From positions 62,001 through 126,000 of the forward strand of contig JAEYWX010000027.1 of assembly GCA_023428755.1 (NCBI GenBank): DNA of 64,000 nt, in the 5' to 3' direction. The notes under the pieces were generated by a model. The model did no database searches and was not told where the DNA came from. It saw only the letters and a list, made by a program, of their open reading frames with translations. This document shows, one piece after another, positions 1 to 8,024 of the stretch. The position numbers and the translations under genes were made by a program. Numbering within the stretch: position 1 is the stretch's first letter; every line of letters begins with the position of its first letter. Source of the DNA: Bacteroidota bacterium. GTDB lineage: Bacteria; Bacteroidota; Bacteroidia; Chitinophagales; Chitinophagaceae.

Positions 1-189
1 GAAGCCAAAGCAGGAGTAGGTTTTAATGTTATGGACGAAGGCATGGAAGAGCATGGCAATATAGCAGGAAAAGATATTCATGATATGACGATTGAAGCAG
101 GCGTAGAAGCCAGCATAAGTATCATCAGCGGACAAGGCAGTGTTTCCGGAACGGGAATATTAAGCGGTATAACAATTATAGAATTTTAA
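1..189 (+). CDS. C-terminal end of an unidentified protein (5' end outside the window)
   Basis: The frame starting at base 1 is open for 62 codons and ends at TAA (187-189). The visible part is rich in Gly, Ile, Glu and Ser, with alternating short stretches such as EAGVEASISIISGQGSVSG that suggest a beta-rich or repetitive secreted domain. It lies 10 bases ahead of the next secreted-protein gene on the same strand, so the two may be co-transcribed. There is no recognisable motif and no function is assigned. Confidence 0.6.
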   Translation, partial: EAKAGVGFNVMDEGMEEHGNIAGKDIHDMTIEAGVEASISIISGQGSVSGTGILSGITIIEF

Positions 190-199
190 AGTTTAAAAT

Positions 200-1063
200 A
201 TGAAAACAATCACTTTTATCTTGTTGCTGCTGTCGCAAACAGCAATAGCACAAATAACAAAGCCACCTGCAGAAATAAAATCAACAACCATCAACTCAAC
301 GATTGTAAGACCCGTTTCAAAATTGCCCAACCTGGTTGTAAAAATTGAACGGATTTCTTACAACAGTTCCGAAAACAAATACAACATCGCCTACAGTATT
401 ACCAATACCGGTGCGGATATGGGCGAGCAAATAATCATCATCAAAGGCAGTGTACTAAACCCTTCGGGTAACTTTGCGTTTGATGGCGGAACAGATAAGT
501 TGCAATTAAAAGCATTGAAGAATGGAGAGCAGGTAAACGGAAAGATCAACTGCTCCATCGCCTTATATCTCTGGCAAAAAAATTACAGCTATCATTTAGC
601 AATAGACCAGGATAATAAAATTGCTGAAACAAACGAAAGAGATAATTCAGCAAGTACATCCATTGCCGGTTATCTTGATCTGCCCGATCTAACAATTGAA
701 TCTGCAAACTTTATTTACCAGGATTCTATATTACAAAACGGAACCTGGAAACACCGTTTTAAAGTAAGATATGTGTTGAAAAATAATTCCACCGTGCCTG
801 CTTCATTGGATGTGTTTATCACCGGCATGTTCGGTCCCACACCAAAATCAGGATGCAGTGCTATCATCAGTGGCGTGCAACCTCCTTCAAACATAAAAAT
901 TGGTCCGTGGGGTACAATCAGCAATGAAATAGGTTGCACTGCCGACAGAAGTACATTGAGCAATGGTGCTACTTACACCATCACCGTAAATCATTCCAAA
1001 ACCATCGAAGAAAAAAACTGGAACAATAATTCGTTTACCATCAACATTCCAAAAATTAACTAA
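200..1063 (+). CDS. Secreted protein with two CARDB-like beta-sandwich domains
   Basis: The 287-residue protein starts with a clear signal peptide (MKTITFILLLLSQTAIAQ), so it is exported. Two similar segments follow, at about residues 43-150 (LPNLVVKIERISYN ... NERDNSAS) and 160-285 (LPDLTIESANFIYQ ... WNNNSFTINIP). Each opens with LPxLxxx and closes with an N-rich NxxDNS/NNNSF strand, the usual look of CARDB adhesion-type domains. Its stop codon overlaps the next ATG by one base, implying translational coupling in a secreted-protein operon (200-4154). A role in surface adhesion or ligand binding is inferred from the fold only. Confidence 0.6.
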   Translation: MKTITFILLLLSQTAIAQITKPPAEIKSTTINSTIVRPVSKLPNLVVKIERISYNSSENKYNIAYSITNTGADMGEQIIIIKGSVLNPSGNFAFDGGTDKLQLKALKNGEQVNGKINCSIALYLWQKNYSYHLAIDQDNKIAETNERDNSASTSIAGYLDLPDLTIESANFIYQDSILQNGTWKHRFKVRYVLKNNSTVPASLDVFITGMFGPTPKSGCSAIISGVQPPSNIKIGPWGTISNEIGCTADRSTLSNGATYTITVNHSKTIEEKNWNNNSFTINIPKIN

Positions 1064-2262
1064 TGAAAAAATTACTCTTCTATGTTTTGCTGTTCAACAG
1101 TTCCTGGATTCAGGCACAGAAAAAAACGGTAAAGGAATTATTTGATATTGTATCGTATCAACCACCAACCGGTTGGCAAAAATCATCCACCCCTGAAACT
1201 TTATCGTTTAGTAAGGAAGACCCAAGTGGCAACTATTGCGTCATTACTATTCGTAAATCTATAGAAACGGAAGCAGATGCCCTGGCAAATTTTAACCATA
1301 GCTGGAACTTGATAGCAAAAACTAATTTAGGAGCCGGCGAAGCCACGATGCAACCTGCCAGCACCGACAACGGCTGGAATACGCTGATGGGCTCTGCCCC
1401 ATTTGAAAAAGATGGACTAAAGGGCGTTGTTATTCTTGTAAACAGTTCTAAAAACAACAGGATGGCCAATATCCTTATTCTTACCAATACCGGAAAGTTT
1501 CAAAAAGAAATGGAAGCCTTCCTGGAATCAGTTACACTAAAACAAAATTCACCAACTAGTAATGAGGGTATAGCACCCGTAGCTCCTTCATCATCTAACA
1601 ATTTCAAAAGTAAACCTGAGTTGTGGTCGCTTACAAGGAATATTTCATGGGATGCAACAGATCCGCTTGCCATGCAGCGAAACATTACCGACTTTTATGT
1701 TATCTATCCTAACGGCGACTACTACCCGAATGCACCTTATGAAGGCCTTGCCAACTTTAATACAACTAATCATCCCGAATCATGGGGTAAGTTTACCATG
1801 AACAGTACAAAGGGAAGATTCAAAAGCAAATACAACGACATCGCTGTTACAAAAAAATCAGCTATAAAAATGGACAGAGACGGTTACAGTGCCAGCTTCC
1901 ACAAATGCGTTTCTGTAGATGGCTTGTTGATAGAAGGTGCGTATACGCATATAGCACCCAACTGGGGCAAAGATCCCAAACTGAATTACCTCGATGAGCC
2001 CGGTTGCCAGGCCGTGATCTACTTTAAAAAAGATGGAACTTTTACAGACAGAGGTATCTTTAGTTCATTGTATGGTGCTGCTTATGCCAGCAATTGCCCT
2101 GGAGGTAATGGAACGTATGCAATCGAAAATTTTACCATTACTTTTAAGTATACCGATGGCAGGATTGTTACACGATTGTTTTCTGCTCCCCCCACACGCA
2201 ATCCGAAAAGCTTTAACGAAGTGTACTACCTGGGAGGCGCTGCATATTTTAAAAAGAAATAG
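1063..2262 (+). CDS. Secreted protein of unknown function
   Basis: The 399-residue protein has a signal peptide (MKKLLFYVLLFNSSWIQAQ). Residues 20-150 (YQPPTGWQKSS...SFSKEDPSGNYCVITIRKS...FLESVTL) resemble small PsbP-like alpha/beta domains in general pattern. The C-terminal 120 residues (YFKKDGTFTDRGIF...GNGTYAIENFTITFKYTDGRI) look like a beta-barrel of the kind seen in extracytoplasmic binding proteins. The start codon overlaps the stop of the CARDB gene by one base and the next gene begins 23 bases downstream, so it is the middle gene of a probable operon. The fold comparisons are impressions. Confidence 0.55.
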   Translation: MKKLLFYVLLFNSSWIQAQKKTVKELFDIVSYQPPTGWQKSSTPETLSFSKEDPSGNYCVITIRKSIETEADALANFNHSWNLIAKTNLGAGEATMQPASTDNGWNTLMGSAPFEKDGLKGVVILVNSSKNNRMANILILTNTGKFQKEMEAFLESVTLKQNSPTSNEGIAPVAPSSSNNFKSKPELWSLTRNISWDATDPLAMQRNITDFYVIYPNGDYYPNAPYEGLANFNTTNHPESWGKFTMNSTKGRFKSKYNDIAVTKKSAIKMDRDGYSASFHKCVSVDGLLIEGAYTHIAPNWGKDPKLNYLDEPGCQAVIYFKKDGTFTDRGIFSSLYGAAYASNCPGGNGTYAIENFTITFKYTDGRIVTRLFSAPPTRNPKSFNEVYYLGGAAYFKKK

Positions 2263-2285
2263 TAACTTATCTAAAATCTTAACCA

Positions 2286-4154
2286 ATGAAAAAATATTTC
2301 TTGTTCTCTTCGCTGTTGATTGTAGCCATCAACATCCATGCTCAACGCACAAATGATGCAAAGTTGGAAGACAGCATTTTCGCCTGGAAACCTGTTCCCA
2401 AACTCAAAGCAAGTGCATACACAAGAACATTTTCTTCCGCTCAGTTAAAACATCCTGAATTGTTTGCACAGTGGATTCAGAAATCATACATCCCCATTGG
2501 AGCACTGGATTTTTCTTATGCCATTGCAGAGCCCAATAAAAAAGACGAAGTGCAGCCCTACGGCACTGGCCTATGTGCAGCGATGTGGCGTGCCATGTGG
2601 GATAAAACAGGTACTAAAGTAATCAGGACACCTCATACAGAAAACCGTTTGTATATCGTTACCAATACTATCATTGATGCGGAAAACATTCCTATGCTTA
2701 CCCTTCCCGGCCGTTCTGTATTTACAAGGAGAACACCAGATGTTAAAAAAGCATTTGCAGGGAATAGTGAACACAAAAACAGATTGGTAAGGCAACTCAA
2801 ATTGGAAGATCATCCACAAATCGGGAAATACGTCCTTCAATATTATGGCTGTAATGGTGATGGTTGCATTCCGCAAATTGCTGTTTACCTCGTGCCCAAC
2901 AATAAATTACCCATTCGCCAGCTTAGTCGTGGGGAAGTGCTGGATATGATAGAACAGGCTATCCCCGCCGAAAGACCAGGGATTGAAAGTTTGATGCCAA
3001 ACGAAAAACATATTGCAGTAGAAAGAGTAAAGACTCATATTGAAACACTCCGAAAAAAATACAACAACAGTTTACAGATTCCTGCCGAGCTAAAAAATTC
3101 AGATTTAGATATGGCAGACATTTTTAACAGGGATGATATTTTTGACAATGAAGATGCAAAACGATTCAACAACAATACGAACGGTGTTTACACGTATGAA
3201 GAAGGTGTTTATGAAAAGAGCAAACAAGACAAGCCGCTTTGGGTGTGCATTTCTTGGGAACCGGCCGATATCAATTCACAACCTTACAATAAAGAAAAAC
3301 ATCGAAGCATGATCACTCATTTCAATTTTGATTATGTATACAATTATTTTTTTCAACCTGAACTGGTGAAGAATAAACCGTACAGTATTCTGAATGAAGC
3401 GGTACAACAATCAACGCTGGCTTCATACAAAAAAGCCACGACAAACAGTAAAGTACTGGTCAAAAAAAAATCATCCAACGATTTTTATTTTGAAGATTTC
3501 GCAAATGGAATTCCCGGCCAGAAACCAACAGGCTGGTATGAAAATAGCGTAGGTATTTCTTCGCTTATTGCAAAACCAGGCAATGAAAAAACAAACTGGC
3601 TGCAATTGGGCGATAACAAAGTGATGCCCGATGACTTTGGCAAACCCCTTCCTGAAAATTTTAAAATGGAATTTGATGTTTTCACCGATGGAGATTTTAC
3701 ACCCAATACCGGTGGCGCATTTCGTTTACGCATACATAATAAAATTCTTCGACCGCAGGGCGATTATACCGATGCACCCAAACAAATATTCATTGATCTT
3801 GAAGCACAGGCAGCCAACGCAAAATTTACACAAAACCCAACAGGCTACACAAGACTAAAAGCAACTTATACCGGTATGAACAGTGCTATTCGTTATGCAG
3901 ACGTGTTACAGTACAGCAATGATTTCAGTAATGCAAAAAATAAAGTGAAATTTACCATTATCAAAGAAGGCAATATGGTTCGTGGATTCATAAATGGCAG
4001 AGAAATCACTGCGTCAGATAAATACGGCAAGCCCATTCCTGGCTTTAATGATCTGCCTACAAATGCCCATTTCACATCGTTCTACTTTGAGAATATCAGT
4101 AATAATAAAAGGGTCGGTATTTATGTGAGCAATATAAAGATTGAAGCGCTTTAG
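2286..4154 (+). CDS. Large secreted protein with C-terminal concanavalin-like domain
   Basis: The 622-residue protein has a signal peptide (MKKYFLFSSLLIVAINIHAQ). The first 380 residues are unfamiliar and contain a Cys-containing patch (YYGCNGDGCIPQ). The C-terminal 220 residues begin FYFEDFANGIPGQKPTGWYEN and continue through MEFDVFTDGDF and GAFRLRIHNK to IYVSNIKIEAL. That pattern is typical of LamG/concanavalin-like sandwich domains found after OmpA-like or sugar-binding proteins in Bacteroidota. It is the last gene of the 200-4154 set. Substrate and role are unknown. Confidence 0.55.
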   Translation: MKKYFLFSSLLIVAINIHAQRTNDAKLEDSIFAWKPVPKLKASAYTRTFSSAQLKHPELFAQWIQKSYIPIGALDFSYAIAEPNKKDEVQPYGTGLCAAMWRAMWDKTGTKVIRTPHTENRLYIVTNTIIDAENIPMLTLPGRSVFTRRTPDVKKAFAGNSEHKNRLVRQLKLEDHPQIGKYVLQYYGCNGDGCIPQIAVYLVPNNKLPIRQLSRGEVLDMIEQAIPAERPGIESLMPNEKHIAVERVKTHIETLRKKYNNSLQIPAELKNSDLDMADIFNRDDIFDNEDAKRFNNNTNGVYTYEEGVYEKSKQDKPLWVCISWEPADINSQPYNKEKHRSMITHFNFDYVYNYFFQPELVKNKPYSILNEAVQQSTLASYKKATTNSKVLVKKKSSNDFYFEDFANGIPGQKPTGWYENSVGISSLIAKPGNEKTNWLQLGDNKVMPDDFGKPLPENFKMEFDVFTDGDFTPNTGGAFRLRIHNKILRPQGDYTDAPKQIFIDLEAQAANAKFTQNPTGYTRLKATYTGMNSAIRYADVLQYSNDFSNAKNKVKFTIIKEGNMVRGFINGREITASDKYGKPIPGFNDLPTNAHFTSFYFENISNNKRVGIYVSNIKIEAL

Positions 4155-4353
4155 CAATTTTTTCAGCTTGTTTAAATCCTTACAGTCCTTCTCATGAAAT
4201 TCAGCTGCGTTAAAGATAATATGGTTACATTTCTTCAATTTCTGCTATTGTATGCGTTCAACTTCAATTTTAATCAGATAAGGCCAAACTCATCGTTAAT
4301 ATTTCTAGCAATTGTTTTTTACTCCAGCATTTTATTCATATAGCCCCTATAAC

Positions 4354-4383
4354 AAAAAAGCCATCCCTAAGAATAAGGACGGC
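4354..4383 (-). terminator. Rho-independent terminator of the 4424-4804 gene
   Basis: Read on the minus strand, a stem of about 10 bp with two mismatches (GCCGTCCTTA / TAGGGATGGC) is followed by TTTTTTG. It lies 41 bases past the stop codon of the minus-strand gene. Confidence 0.7.
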
Positions 4384-4423
4384 GTATTTACCTATAAGAG
4401 AACCAACAGTTCGTTGAATATGT

Positions 4424-4804
4424 TTACAGCGATTGTTCACTTACAATTCTGTAAGTACCATCGTTATTAAGTTGTTTAATACGGTAATATGTTTTGGCAG
4501 CAGTTGCCTTTTTTGATTTGTACTTGTAGGAGAAATGTTCATCAGCAGCAAATCCACCTAATACAATGGCTGCTGTTGAAAATGTTTTGCCATCGGCACT
4601 TGTTTCAACTTCGTAATACACTTCTTTGGGTTCATTCTCTGCCTTCCACTGGAGAATAACAGCAGCACCTTGCTGCGCAACCTGCACATCATATACTTTG
4701 GGCCAAACTTGTGCAGATGAAGCAGTTCCGGCAATGCCTGTGTTGGCAAACAACAGGAGCATAATGGCGGCAATTACAGGTACAAATTTCGTTTTCATAT
4801 ACAA
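4424..4804 (-). CDS. Small secreted FnIII-like protein
   Basis: The protein is 126 residues, or 124 if started at the second Met, which better begins the signal peptide (MKTKFVPVIAAIMLLLFANTGIAG). The mature part is one fibronectin-III-like domain: AVILQWKAENEPKEVYYEVETSADGKTF ... SYKYKSKKATAAKTYYRIKQLNNDGTYRIVSE. This unit is common just ahead of type IX sorting domains in Bacteroidota, but here it stands alone and no sorting signal follows. It stands as a single transcription unit with its own terminator. The function is unknown. Confidence 0.6.
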   Translation of the reverse strand: MYMKTKFVPVIAAIMLLLFANTGIAGTASSAQVWPKVYDVQVAQQGAAVILQWKAENEPKEVYYEVETSADGKTFSTAAIVLGGFAADEHFSYKYKSKKATAAKTYYRIKQLNNDGTYRIVSEQSL

Positions 4805-5009
4805 ATTGATTAAAAGACAACCTTGGGTATAGGATTGGAATCAATTTGGTTAATAGAGGAATTTTGGAAGGGGCTTCCGGATATGAGATATTAAAAGGGG
4901 AATTAAATCGGTGAAGAAAATTTGTTAGGGCCGGATTCAATTCTGACCGTAAAAATACGGTCAAATTCGAGATATGCAAGTTTTTCGCAAACTTTTTTAT
5001 TTCACAACA

Positions 5010-5036
5010 AAAAGCCCGTTTTTTGGACGGGCTTTT
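5010..5036. terminator. Bidirectional-looking terminator
   Basis: A perfect 10-bp stem (AAAAGCCCGT / ACGGGCTTTT) with a 7-base loop sits 9 bases past the stop of the minus-strand gene at 5045. The A and T runs on both sides allow termination in either direction. Confidence 0.8.
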
Positions 5037-5044
5037 CTACAACT

Positions 5045-5464
5045 TTATTTGTAATTGAACTTCATGCCAATGGTTGCAAAGAAGTAGTTCGGAATGTAGT
5101 TCGCTGAATAATAGAAATTGCCTTTTTTGAATCGCTTGGTATTGTATTCAATTCCTGCAATCCATGAGTTTGAATTTTGACTCTTCATAAGATCGGAGGA
5201 ATGCTTTCGCACATAACCTCCATACAGGCGCAAGTCGTTGGTAATTCTGTAACCGGCTTGCACATTCAACATTAACGGTTCTCCGCTATCCATCATTGCA
5301 AAATATCCAACTGCAAATGTTGTTTTCTTTGCAACAAATCCTACACCTAAATCGCCTCCAAAATTGATTTTGCTGGTAAGCCCGGCACCGGCTTGCACAT
5401 ATACCTGAGATGATGCCGTACCCGTAATAAGTAAAAACAGGCATAAGCCTAAAAACTTCTGCAT
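5045..5464 (-). CDS. Small outer-membrane beta-barrel-type protein
   Basis: I start at the internal Met (MQKFLGLCLFLLITGTASSQ) because a signal peptide begins there; an upstream ATG would add eight residues (to 5488). The mature 120 residues alternate hydrophobic and polar residues in strand-length stretches (YVQAGAGLTSKINFGGDLGVGF, LMLNVQAGYRITNDLRLYGGYV) and end FFATIGMKFNYK. The terminal aromatic/basic strand is typical of small Bacteroidota outer-membrane barrels. It is a single gene followed by a strong terminator. No specific function is assigned. Confidence 0.6.
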   Translation of the reverse strand: MQKFLGLCLFLLITGTASSQVYVQAGAGLTSKINFGGDLGVGFVAKKTTFAVGYFAMMDSGEPLMLNVQAGYRITNDLRLYGGYVRKHSSDLMKSQNSNSWIAGIEYNTKRFKKGNFYYSANYIPNYFFATIGMKFNYK

Positions 5465-5719
5465 TCGTAGATTTTTTTTAGTAAGCAAATGATTGTGAAT
5501 ACTGTTGCTCTCAAAAGGTGGGATACGGCTATTCAGAGGAATTGGAAACCCGGACAGGAAAAACCTGTTGGATCGTGTTTAAACAGCAGCGGTGATTTTT
5601 TGGAGGAAATTGGTACGAATTCAGTTTAACTGTATCGAAACAATTACTGTTTCAAAAAATGAATATATGGCCTTTTTTTTAAACAGGCAGATTAAATAAT
5701 TGTTTTTTTGAATTATCGT

Positions 5720-5923
5720 TCAAATGAAGCAAGCCTGTTTAACAAAAAAGACTACATATATAAAATAAATAAACATCAGGCAGATGAAGGATATACGTAA
5801 TGGCAATAAACAACAAATGACACAAGAACTTTGATCATCCAGACGTCGCTCTATATCAGGCGTAGAACCAACATAATACTTATTGAGTTTTGTGCTGAAT
5901 AATATGTAACAAAAGGCTGGCAT
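5720..5923 (-). pseudogene. Truncated GIY-YIG nuclease copy
   Basis: The first 30 residues (MPAFCYILFSTKLNKYYVGS...RRLDDQ) are nearly the same as the intact GIY-YIG ORF at 6011-6262. After them the frame runs into an unrelated hydrophobic tail (CVICCLLPLRISFICLMFIY). The GIY and YVG core strands remain, but the helices carrying the conserved Arg, and the Glu-containing half, are lost. The flanking DNA (a terminator hairpin and a tRNA-like remnant upstream) is also duplicated, so this is a decayed tandem copy. Confidence 0.7.
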
Positions 5924-5928
5924 AAAAA

Positions 5929-5950
5929 AATCCCGTCTTTCAACGGGATT
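5929..5950 (-). terminator. Terminator hairpin of the decayed unit
   Basis: ATCCCGT / ACGGGAT stem followed by a T run on the minus strand. It lies between the tRNA remnant (5959-6036) and the ATG of the truncated GIY-YIG copy. It is a near copy of the hairpin at 6267-6290. Confidence 0.6.
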
Positions 5951-5958
5951 TGTGTTTG

Positions 5959-6036
5959 TGATCCGGAATTAATTCGTGCAATGCCCTCCCGATTTAGAAA
6001 TCGGGATGCTCTATCCGGCTGAGCTGATCAGCGATT
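5959..6036 (-). pseudogene. Degenerate tRNA-Arg remnant
   Basis: On the minus strand, a D-arm (AGCTCAGCCGGATAGAGC), an anticodon arm (CCCGATTTCTAAATCGGG, loop TTTCTAA) and a CCGGATC 3' acceptor strand resemble the intact tRNA-Arg at 6298-6371. The 5' acceptor strand is wrong and the T-arm is broken. The last codons of the GIY-YIG ORF (ESLISSAG) lie inside this remnant. Confidence 0.6.
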
Positions 6037-6262
6037 CAATATATTTTCGGCTTTTCTTTTTCTTAATATCCAGTTCTCTTCTACGGGCCATAGCCAATTC
6101 TTCGAAAGTTTCCATGTAAACCAGTTGCCATGGCATCCCCGTCCGGGTAAATTTTTCTTTGCCACGATTATGATCATTCAAACGACGTTCTATATCAGGT
6201 GTAGAGCCGACATAAAACTTATTGAGTTTTTTGCTGAATAGTATGTAACAAAAGGCTGGCAT
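6011..6262 (-). CDS. GIY-YIG domain endonuclease-like protein
   Basis: The 83-residue single-domain protein has the GIY-YIG layout: CYILFSKKLNKFYVGST (the two core strands), then RRLNDHNRGKEKFTRTG with the conserved Arg, WQLVYMETF, and an E/R-rich helix (ELAMARRRELDIKKKK). This matches the short YhbQ/UPF0213-type family in length and order. The ATG follows directly on the T run of the terminator that ends tRNA-Arg, so expression would need read-through or a promoter inside the tRNA region. The C-terminus runs into a tRNA remnant, so the natural end may have been altered. See the finding on the tandem unit. Confidence 0.8.
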   Translation of the reverse strand: MPAFCYILFSKKLNKFYVGSTPDIERRLNDHNRGKEKFTRTGMPWQLVYMETFEELAMARRRELDIKKKKSRKYIESLISSAG

Positions 6263-6266
6263 AAAA

Positions 6267-6290
6267 AAATCCCGTCATTCAACGGGATTT
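6267..6290 (-). terminator. Terminator of tRNA-Arg
   Basis: AAATCCCGT / ACGGGATTT stem with a 6-base loop, then a T run on the minus strand, 8 bases past the 3' end of tRNA-Arg. The T run abuts the GIY-YIG start codon. Confidence 0.75.
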
Positions 6291-6297
6291 GTATTTG

Positions 6298-6371
<74 letters not shown>

Positions 6372-6397
6372 AGCTGCTTTAATAATGATATGTAGTA

Positions 6398-6465
6398 GCG
6401 TCTTCGAACCATTGGCCCTCCCGATTTAGAAATCGGGATGCTCTATCCAGCTGAGCTACCATACC
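6398..6465 (-). pseudogene. Degenerate tRNA-Arg copy
   Basis: On the minus strand it starts GGTATGGTAGCTCAGCTGG and has a CCCGATTTCTAAATCGGG anticodon arm with the same TCT loop. The T-stem cannot close (TTCGAAG followed by ACGC) and no 3' acceptor strand matches. It shares the altered anticodon arm with the remnant at 5959-6036, so the two remnants derive from one another. Confidence 0.65.
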
Positions 6466-6584
6466 AGCTGTTTTATCAAAAATCTGTTTTATAATCAAAT
6501 TCAAACGAATGAATTATAACCCAGCTGTTGATTAAGAGGCAGCAAAGATAATTTTTAGTACCATTGCATCCAAACCATTTGTGC

Positions 6585-7262
6585 ATGGACGTTCAGATCG
6601 AAGAGAGCTGGAAAAAAGAACTCAAACAGGAATTTACCAAAGCGTATTTCCAGCAAATTGTTACGTTCTTAAAAACAGAACGGATGCAGGGCAAAACCAT
6701 CTACCCGCCCGGTCCGCTTATCTTCAATGCATTTTCCCAAACACCATTTGATAATGTAAAAGTGGTGATCCTGGGACAGGATCCCTATCATGGAGCGGGA
6801 CAGGCGCACGGACTTTGCTTCTCCGTTCAGGATGGTGTACCGCCGCCGCCTTCGCTCATTAATATGTACAAAGAAATAGAAAGTGATATGGGTGTTGGTA
6901 TGCCTGCACGGCATGGCAACTTAACCAAATGGGCACAACAGGGTGTGTTGTTGTTGAATGCGTTCCTTACCGTTCGTGCCAACGAAGCAGCCAGTCATTC
7001 AAAAATCGGTTGGGAAAACTTTACCAATGCTGTGATTCAAAAAATATCGGATCATAAAAAAGGCGTGGTGTTTTTGTTGTGGGGAAAGTTTGCCCAGGAA
7101 AAGCAAAGTTTGATCGATGAAACAAAGCACCATGTATTGAAAGCAGCACACCCCTCTCCTCTCAGCGCCTACAATGGTTTTTTCGGATGCAAACATTTTT
7201 CAAAAACCAATGAGCTTTTATTAAAAGAAGGATTAGAACCCATTGACTGGAAATTACCATGA
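6585..7262 (+). CDS. ung: Uracil-DNA glycosylase (family 1)
   Basis: The 225-residue enzyme removes uracil from DNA as the first step of base excision repair. The family-1 signature is intact: the GQDPYHG water-activating loop (Asp about residue 66), GVLLLNAFLTV, and HPSPLSAYNGFFGC with the catalytic His near residue 189. I chose ATG 6585 (MDVQIEESWKK) over an upstream TTG that adds an unusual MHPNHLC extension. The length is normal for the family. The stop codon overlaps the start of plsC by 4 bases (ATGA), so the two are probably co-translated. Confidence 0.95.
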   Translation: MDVQIEESWKKELKQEFTKAYFQQIVTFLKTERMQGKTIYPPGPLIFNAFSQTPFDNVKVVILGQDPYHGAGQAHGLCFSVQDGVPPPPSLINMYKEIESDMGVGMPARHGNLTKWAQQGVLLLNAFLTVRANEAASHSKIGWENFTNAVIQKISDHKKGVVFLLWGKFAQEKQSLIDETKHHVLKAAHPSPLSAYNGFFGCKHFSKTNELLLKEGLEPIDWKLP

Positions 7263-8011
7263 ACCTCATCAAGAACATACTTGGTCGAATCTTTGCCGCA
7301 TGGGCCCTGCTTACGTTTGTAATTACCATGCTCATTATCTTACTGCCCACCTGGATCATGGGTTTACATCCCGAGCCGAAACGCACCCGTCTTTTTATTG
7401 CACTCTCAAGAATATGGATGGCTGTATGGTTGCCGCTGGCAGGTATACGGCTCGTAATAAAAGGCAAAGAAAAATTTAAGAAAGGTGAAAACTATGTGGT
7501 GGTTTGTAACCACAATTCATTTATGGATGTGCCGGTTACATCGCCCGGCATTCCCGGTGCCAATAAAACCATAGCAAAAATTGAAATGGCAAAAATTCCT
7601 TTGTTTGGTTTGATCTATCGCAGGGGAAGTGTATTGGTTGATCGTAAAAGCGAAGATAGCCGGTTGAAAAGTTATGCGTATATGCGCAAGGTGCTGGATA
7701 TGGGATTACATATGTGCATTTACCCCGAGGGAACACGCAACAAAACCAATCAACCACTAAAGGAATTTAAAGACGGAGCCTTCCGTTTAGCGATTGAAGC
7801 CAATAAAGCGGTTGTGCCCGCCGTATTATTCAACACAAAAAAAGTGTTACCACTGCACAAAACATTTTATTTCTGGCCATCAAAAATTGAAATGCATTTT
7901 TTAGAACCAGTTGAAACAACCGGCATGCAAATGAACGATGTAAAACAACTGAAAGAAAAGGTATTCGGTTTGATGTGGAATTACATTGAACAAAATAAAC
8001 CTGTGAAATAA
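7259..8011 (+). CDS. plsC: 1-acyl-sn-glycerol-3-phosphate acyltransferase
   Basis: The 250-residue membrane-bound acyltransferase makes phosphatidic acid from lysophosphatidic acid in phospholipid synthesis. It has an N-terminal membrane segment (FAAWALLTFVITMLIILLPTWIMG), the catalytic NHNSFMD box (His 85, Asp 90) and the substrate-binding YPEGTRNK box (Glu 157). The start overlaps the end of ung. It converges with lptD, with only 13 bases between the stop codons. Confidence 0.93.
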   Translation: MNLIKNILGRIFAAWALLTFVITMLIILLPTWIMGLHPEPKRTRLFIALSRIWMAVWLPLAGIRLVIKGKEKFKKGENYVVVCNHNSFMDVPVTSPGIPGANKTIAKIEMAKIPLFGLIYRRGSVLVDRKSEDSRLKSYAYMRKVLDMGLHMCIYPEGTRNKTNQPLKEFKDGAFRLAIEANKAVVPAVLFNTKKVLPLHKTFYFWPSKIEMHFLEPVETTGMQMNDVKQLKEKVFGLMWNYIEQNKPVK

Positions 8012-8024
8012 TTGTCGCTTCCGG